A stretch of 6,215 bases of DNA, from assembly GCA_040904785.1 (NCBI GenBank), contig JBBDSV010000055.1, positions 1-6,215 on the forward strand, in the 5' to 3' direction. The notes under the pieces are model-generated. The model saw only the letters and a list, made by a program, of their open reading frames with translations, was not told where the DNA came from and made no database searches. The translations under genes and the position numbers were made by a program. Below, in pieces: positions 5,001-6,215 of the stretch (within the stretch, counting starts at the first letter, position 1; every line of letters begins with the position of its first letter). This stretch comes from JBBDSV01 sp040904785 (GTDB lineage: Bacteria; Actinomycetota; Nitriliruptoria; Nitriliruptorales; Nitriliruptoraceae).

Positions 5001-5030
5001 AGGGTATCCGCCCGATGGCCCCCGCGACAA
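5001..5030 (-). promoter_or_regulatory. Weak candidate promoter upstream of tRNA-Trp
   Basis: TTGTCG (5025-5030) and TACCCT (5001-5006) on the minus strand are 18 nt apart, in the only sizeable gap (158 nt) before trnW-secE-nusG. Transcription would begin near 4994, about 90 nt before the tRNA. Both boxes are imperfect. Confidence 0.3.
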
Positions 5031-5061
5031 CCGGCGATTCTCCGCACCCTCGGCGGGGCGA

Positions 5062-5454
5062 TCACAGGCGGATCGTCGCCGATCCACGCAACATGCGACT
5101 GCCATCCTCAAGGTCCCCCCACAGCGCCAACGCCGCGATTCCGTCGGCGATCTCGGTCACCTTGCCTCCAAACGTCGCGACGGTGTCGACCGGCCACGGA
5201 CGTACGAAGCGCACGGTCAGCTCGCACACGTGCTCGGGACCACCGGCGAAGGCGGTTACCGCCCGGGAGACGAGCCCCATCGACAGCATCCCGTGCGCGA
5301 TGAGTCCACCGGTCGGACTCACGGCGGCGGCGAACTCAGTGTCGAAGTGCAGCGGGTTGAGGTCGCCGGACGCGCCGGCGTACTGCACGAGTCGCGCCAG
5401 CGTCGCGGTGTCCGACACGGGCGGGATCTCGGTGCCCACGGTGATCGCTGTCAT
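5062..5454 (-). CDS. hadB: MaoC-fold (3R)-hydroxyacyl dehydratase, catalytic HadB-like subunit
   Basis: This is a hot-dog-fold (R)-specific hydratase/dehydratase of the MaoC/HadB type. By family knowledge it removes water from a 3-hydroxyacyl thioester during fatty acid elongation, working as a dimer with the preceding protein. The 130-residue length fits HadB-type proteins. The hydratase motif is clear: YAGASGDLNPLHFD at 25-38, with the catalytic Asp31 and His36, followed by the substrate-tunnel segment GGLIAHGMLSMGL (49-61). The ATG at 5454 overlaps the stop of the preceding gene as ATGA, so the two proteins are translationally coupled. Only two dehydratase genes lie here; mycobacteria have three (hadABC), so the pair should not be taken as evidence of mycolic acids. 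The true substrate chain length is unknown. Confidence 0.88.
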   Translation of the reverse strand: MTAITVGTEIPPVSDTATLARLVQYAGASGDLNPLHFDTEFAAAVSPTGGLIAHGMLSMGLVSRAVTAFAGGPEHVCELTVRFVRPWPVDTVATFGGKVTEIADGIAALALWGDLEDGSRMLRGSATIRL

Positions 5455-5897
5455 CCGGCATCCGAGCCGTTGGCGGATCCCAGGAACACGATCGTCGATT
5501 CGGCCCGCGCGGCGAGCGTCTCATCCGAAACAAATGTCGCCTCGAGCGCGATCACGAGGAACTCGTTGTCGCCGCGCGGAGTGATCGAGACGATCGACGG
5601 CTCGCAGCGCAGCACATCGCCGGGGCGCATCGGCCGATCGCCGTAGGTGAACGACTGGGACCCGTGCACCAACCGTGGATGCGCTCCCAGCTGCGGGTCG
5701 TCGAGGACCGTACGCAACGCGTTGCCGATGGAGAAGCACGCCGCAAATGTCGGCGGCGCGACCATCTCGTCATCGTCGGCGAAGTACCGGGGATCGGACT
5801 CGCCGACGGCGGTCGCGTACTCGCGAATCTTCTCGCGGGAGACCTCGTAGACGAACGCCGGGTAGACGGTGCCGACGCGATCGGCGTTGAGCGCCAT
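5451..5897 (-). CDS. hadA: MaoC-fold dehydratase partner subunit, HadA-like (N-terminal MaoC type)
   Basis: A 148-residue hot-dog-fold protein resembling mycobacterial HadA: MALNADRVG at the N-terminus, EVSREKIREYATAVGESDP at 18-36, and the hot-dog central region FAACFSIGNAL (51-61) and SFTYGDRPMRPGDVL (82-96). Where the hydratase family has G-D-x-N-P-x-H, this protein reads G32-E33-S34-D35-P36-R37-Y38, so both catalytic residues are replaced (Asp by Glu, His by Tyr). By analogy with HadAB, it is the non-catalytic partner that holds the acyl chain. The start is ATG at 5897, 22 nt after the rpmG stop; earlier in-frame codons lie inside rpmG and give no homology. The ribosome-binding site is weak (GGAACGG), suggesting dependence on rpmG translation. 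The gene symbol is by similarity and position. Confidence 0.85.
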   Translation of the reverse strand: MALNADRVGTVYPAFVYEVSREKIREYATAVGESDPRYFADDDEMVAPPTFAACFSIGNALRTVLDDPQLGAHPRLVHGSQSFTYGDRPMRPGDVLRCEPSIVSITPRGDNEFLVIALEATFVSDETLAARAESTIVFLGSANGSDAG

Positions 5898-5919
5898 CGT
5901 GCGGTTCCGTTCCGTCGCG

Positions 5920-6084
5920 TCAGCGCGTCTCGCGATGGAGTTCGTGCTTGCGGCAACGCGGACAGAACTTGCGCAACTCGATGCGCTCGCGCTGATTGAC
6001 GCGGTGCTTGGTGGTGATGTAGTTGCGTTCGCTGCATTCAACGCAGGCCATGGTCACCTTGGGGCGATTGAGGCTCTTCGGCAT
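5920..6084 (-). CDS. rpmG: 50S ribosomal protein L33, zinc-ribbon form
   Basis: L33 is a small protein of the 50S subunit near the E site. The protein has 54 residues, the usual length, and the family features ACVECSERNYITTKHR (13-28) and KFCPRCRKHELHRETR (39-54). Two CxxC pairs, Cys14/Cys17 and Cys41/Cys44, form the zinc site, so this is the Zn-containing form rather than the cysteine-free paralogue made by many actinobacteria under zinc shortage. The ATG at 6084 has AGGAG at 6094-6098 with 9-nt spacing. An internal ATG (codon 12) would cut off the first strand and is not favoured. It lies between tuf and the dehydratase pair, as in many actinobacteria. Confidence 0.96.
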   Translation of the reverse strand: MPKSLNRPKVTMACVECSERNYITTKHRVNQRERIELRKFCPRCRKHELHRETR

Positions 6085-6131
6085 GACGCTTCACTCCTGC
6101 CCGGCACGAGATCGTGGGGCACTCGGGGCTG

Positions 6132-6185
6132 CCGGGCGAGATGCGGTGTCGGCCGCGTCACGCAGTCCGACACCGCACCGCCCGG
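6132..6185 (-). terminator. Composite hairpin downstream of tuf
   Basis: A perfect 11-bp stem (6142-6152 with 6167-6177, 14-nt loop) is enclosed by a second 7-bp stem (6132-6138 with 6179-6185), separated by 3 nt on one side and 1 nt on the other. The outer stem begins only 3 nt after the tuf stop codon. No U-tract follows on the minus strand, so it may be a U-less or partial terminator, or an mRNA 3'-end protector. Only about 47 nt separate it from rpmG, and I see no promoter there. Confidence 0.6.
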
Positions 6186-6188
6186 GTC

Positions 6189-6215
6189 CTATTCGATGAT
6201 CTTTGTGACACGACC
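6189..6215 (-). CDS. tuf: Elongation factor Tu, last eight codons (partial)
   Basis: The minus-strand frame entering the window reads GRVTKIIE then TAG. This matches the C-terminus of bacterial EF-Tu, which ends in a GxGxVTKI(I/L) strand of domain 3. EF-Tu delivers aminoacyl-tRNA to the ribosome. Only eight residues are visible, but the motif and the location before rpmG-trnW-secE-nusG (tuf stands before secE-nusG in several bacterial lineages) make the call firm. The rest of the gene lies beyond the window. Confidence 0.82.
   Translation of the reverse strand, partial: GRVTKIIE

Noticed and set aside
4757..5111. Two minus-strand frames of about 100 residues across the tRNA-Trp gene
   Set aside because: They run through the complete tRNA-Trp gene; FGRAPVSKTG-type peptides are a well-known artefact of translating tRNA genes.

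Overview
This window reads as a high-GC actinobacterial chromosome segment. A class such as Acidimicrobiia is possible, but sequence alone does not settle it. All genes I accept lie on the minus strand, so the biological 5'->3' order runs from high to low coordinates: tuf (3' tip) - rpmG (L33) - hadA-like - hadB-like - tRNA-Trp(CCA) - secE - nusG - rplK (L11) - rplA (L1) - rplJ (L10) - rplL (L7/L12) - rpoB (5' third or less). The actinobacterial assignment rests on the MaoC-fold dehydratase pair between rpmG and trnW (the hadABC position in mycobacteria), on actinobacterial-style RpoB and NusG sequences, on GTG/TTG starts and on GC-rich codon use. The tuf-rpmG-trnW-secE-nusG-rplKAJL-rpoB backbone is an old bacterial order, with the dehydratase pair as the actinobacterial insertion.

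Region by region. 6189-6215 holds the last codons of EF-Tu, followed by a long composite hairpin (6132-6185). 5920-6084 is a zinc-ribbon L33. 5062-5897 is a translationally coupled dehydratase pair (ATGA overlap), in which the first protein has lost the hydratase catalytic residues and the second keeps them. 4830-4903 is tRNA-Trp. 4485-4760 and 3661-4464 are SecE and NusG. 3160-3585 and 2364-3080 are L11 and L1. 1396-2124 and 923-1309 are the L10 and L7/L12 stalk proteins, and L10 carries a long acidic tail. 1-556 is the start of the RNA polymerase beta subunit.

The most informative material is between the genes. (1) Both rplK and rplA are preceded by near-identical stem / internal-loop / stem elements placed directly at the Shine-Dalgarno sequence. 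They resemble the L1-binding site of 23S rRNA and suggest two separate L1 autoregulatory operators. (2) rplJ has a leader matching the L10-leader type, ending in a perfect 10-bp terminator with a U-tract 35 nt before the start codon. An upstream segment can pair with one terminator arm, so an attenuator switch is plausible. (3) rplL is followed by an 11-bp hairpin abutting a strong sigma70-type promoter, which would give rpoB a transcript with a leader of about 280 nt. Together these explain how one gene cluster could yield different amounts of L11/L1, L10/L12 and RNA polymerase.

I see no mobile elements, CRISPR arrays or foreign-looking genes. The protein content is housekeeping; the novelty lies in regulatory RNA architecture rather than in a new gene system.
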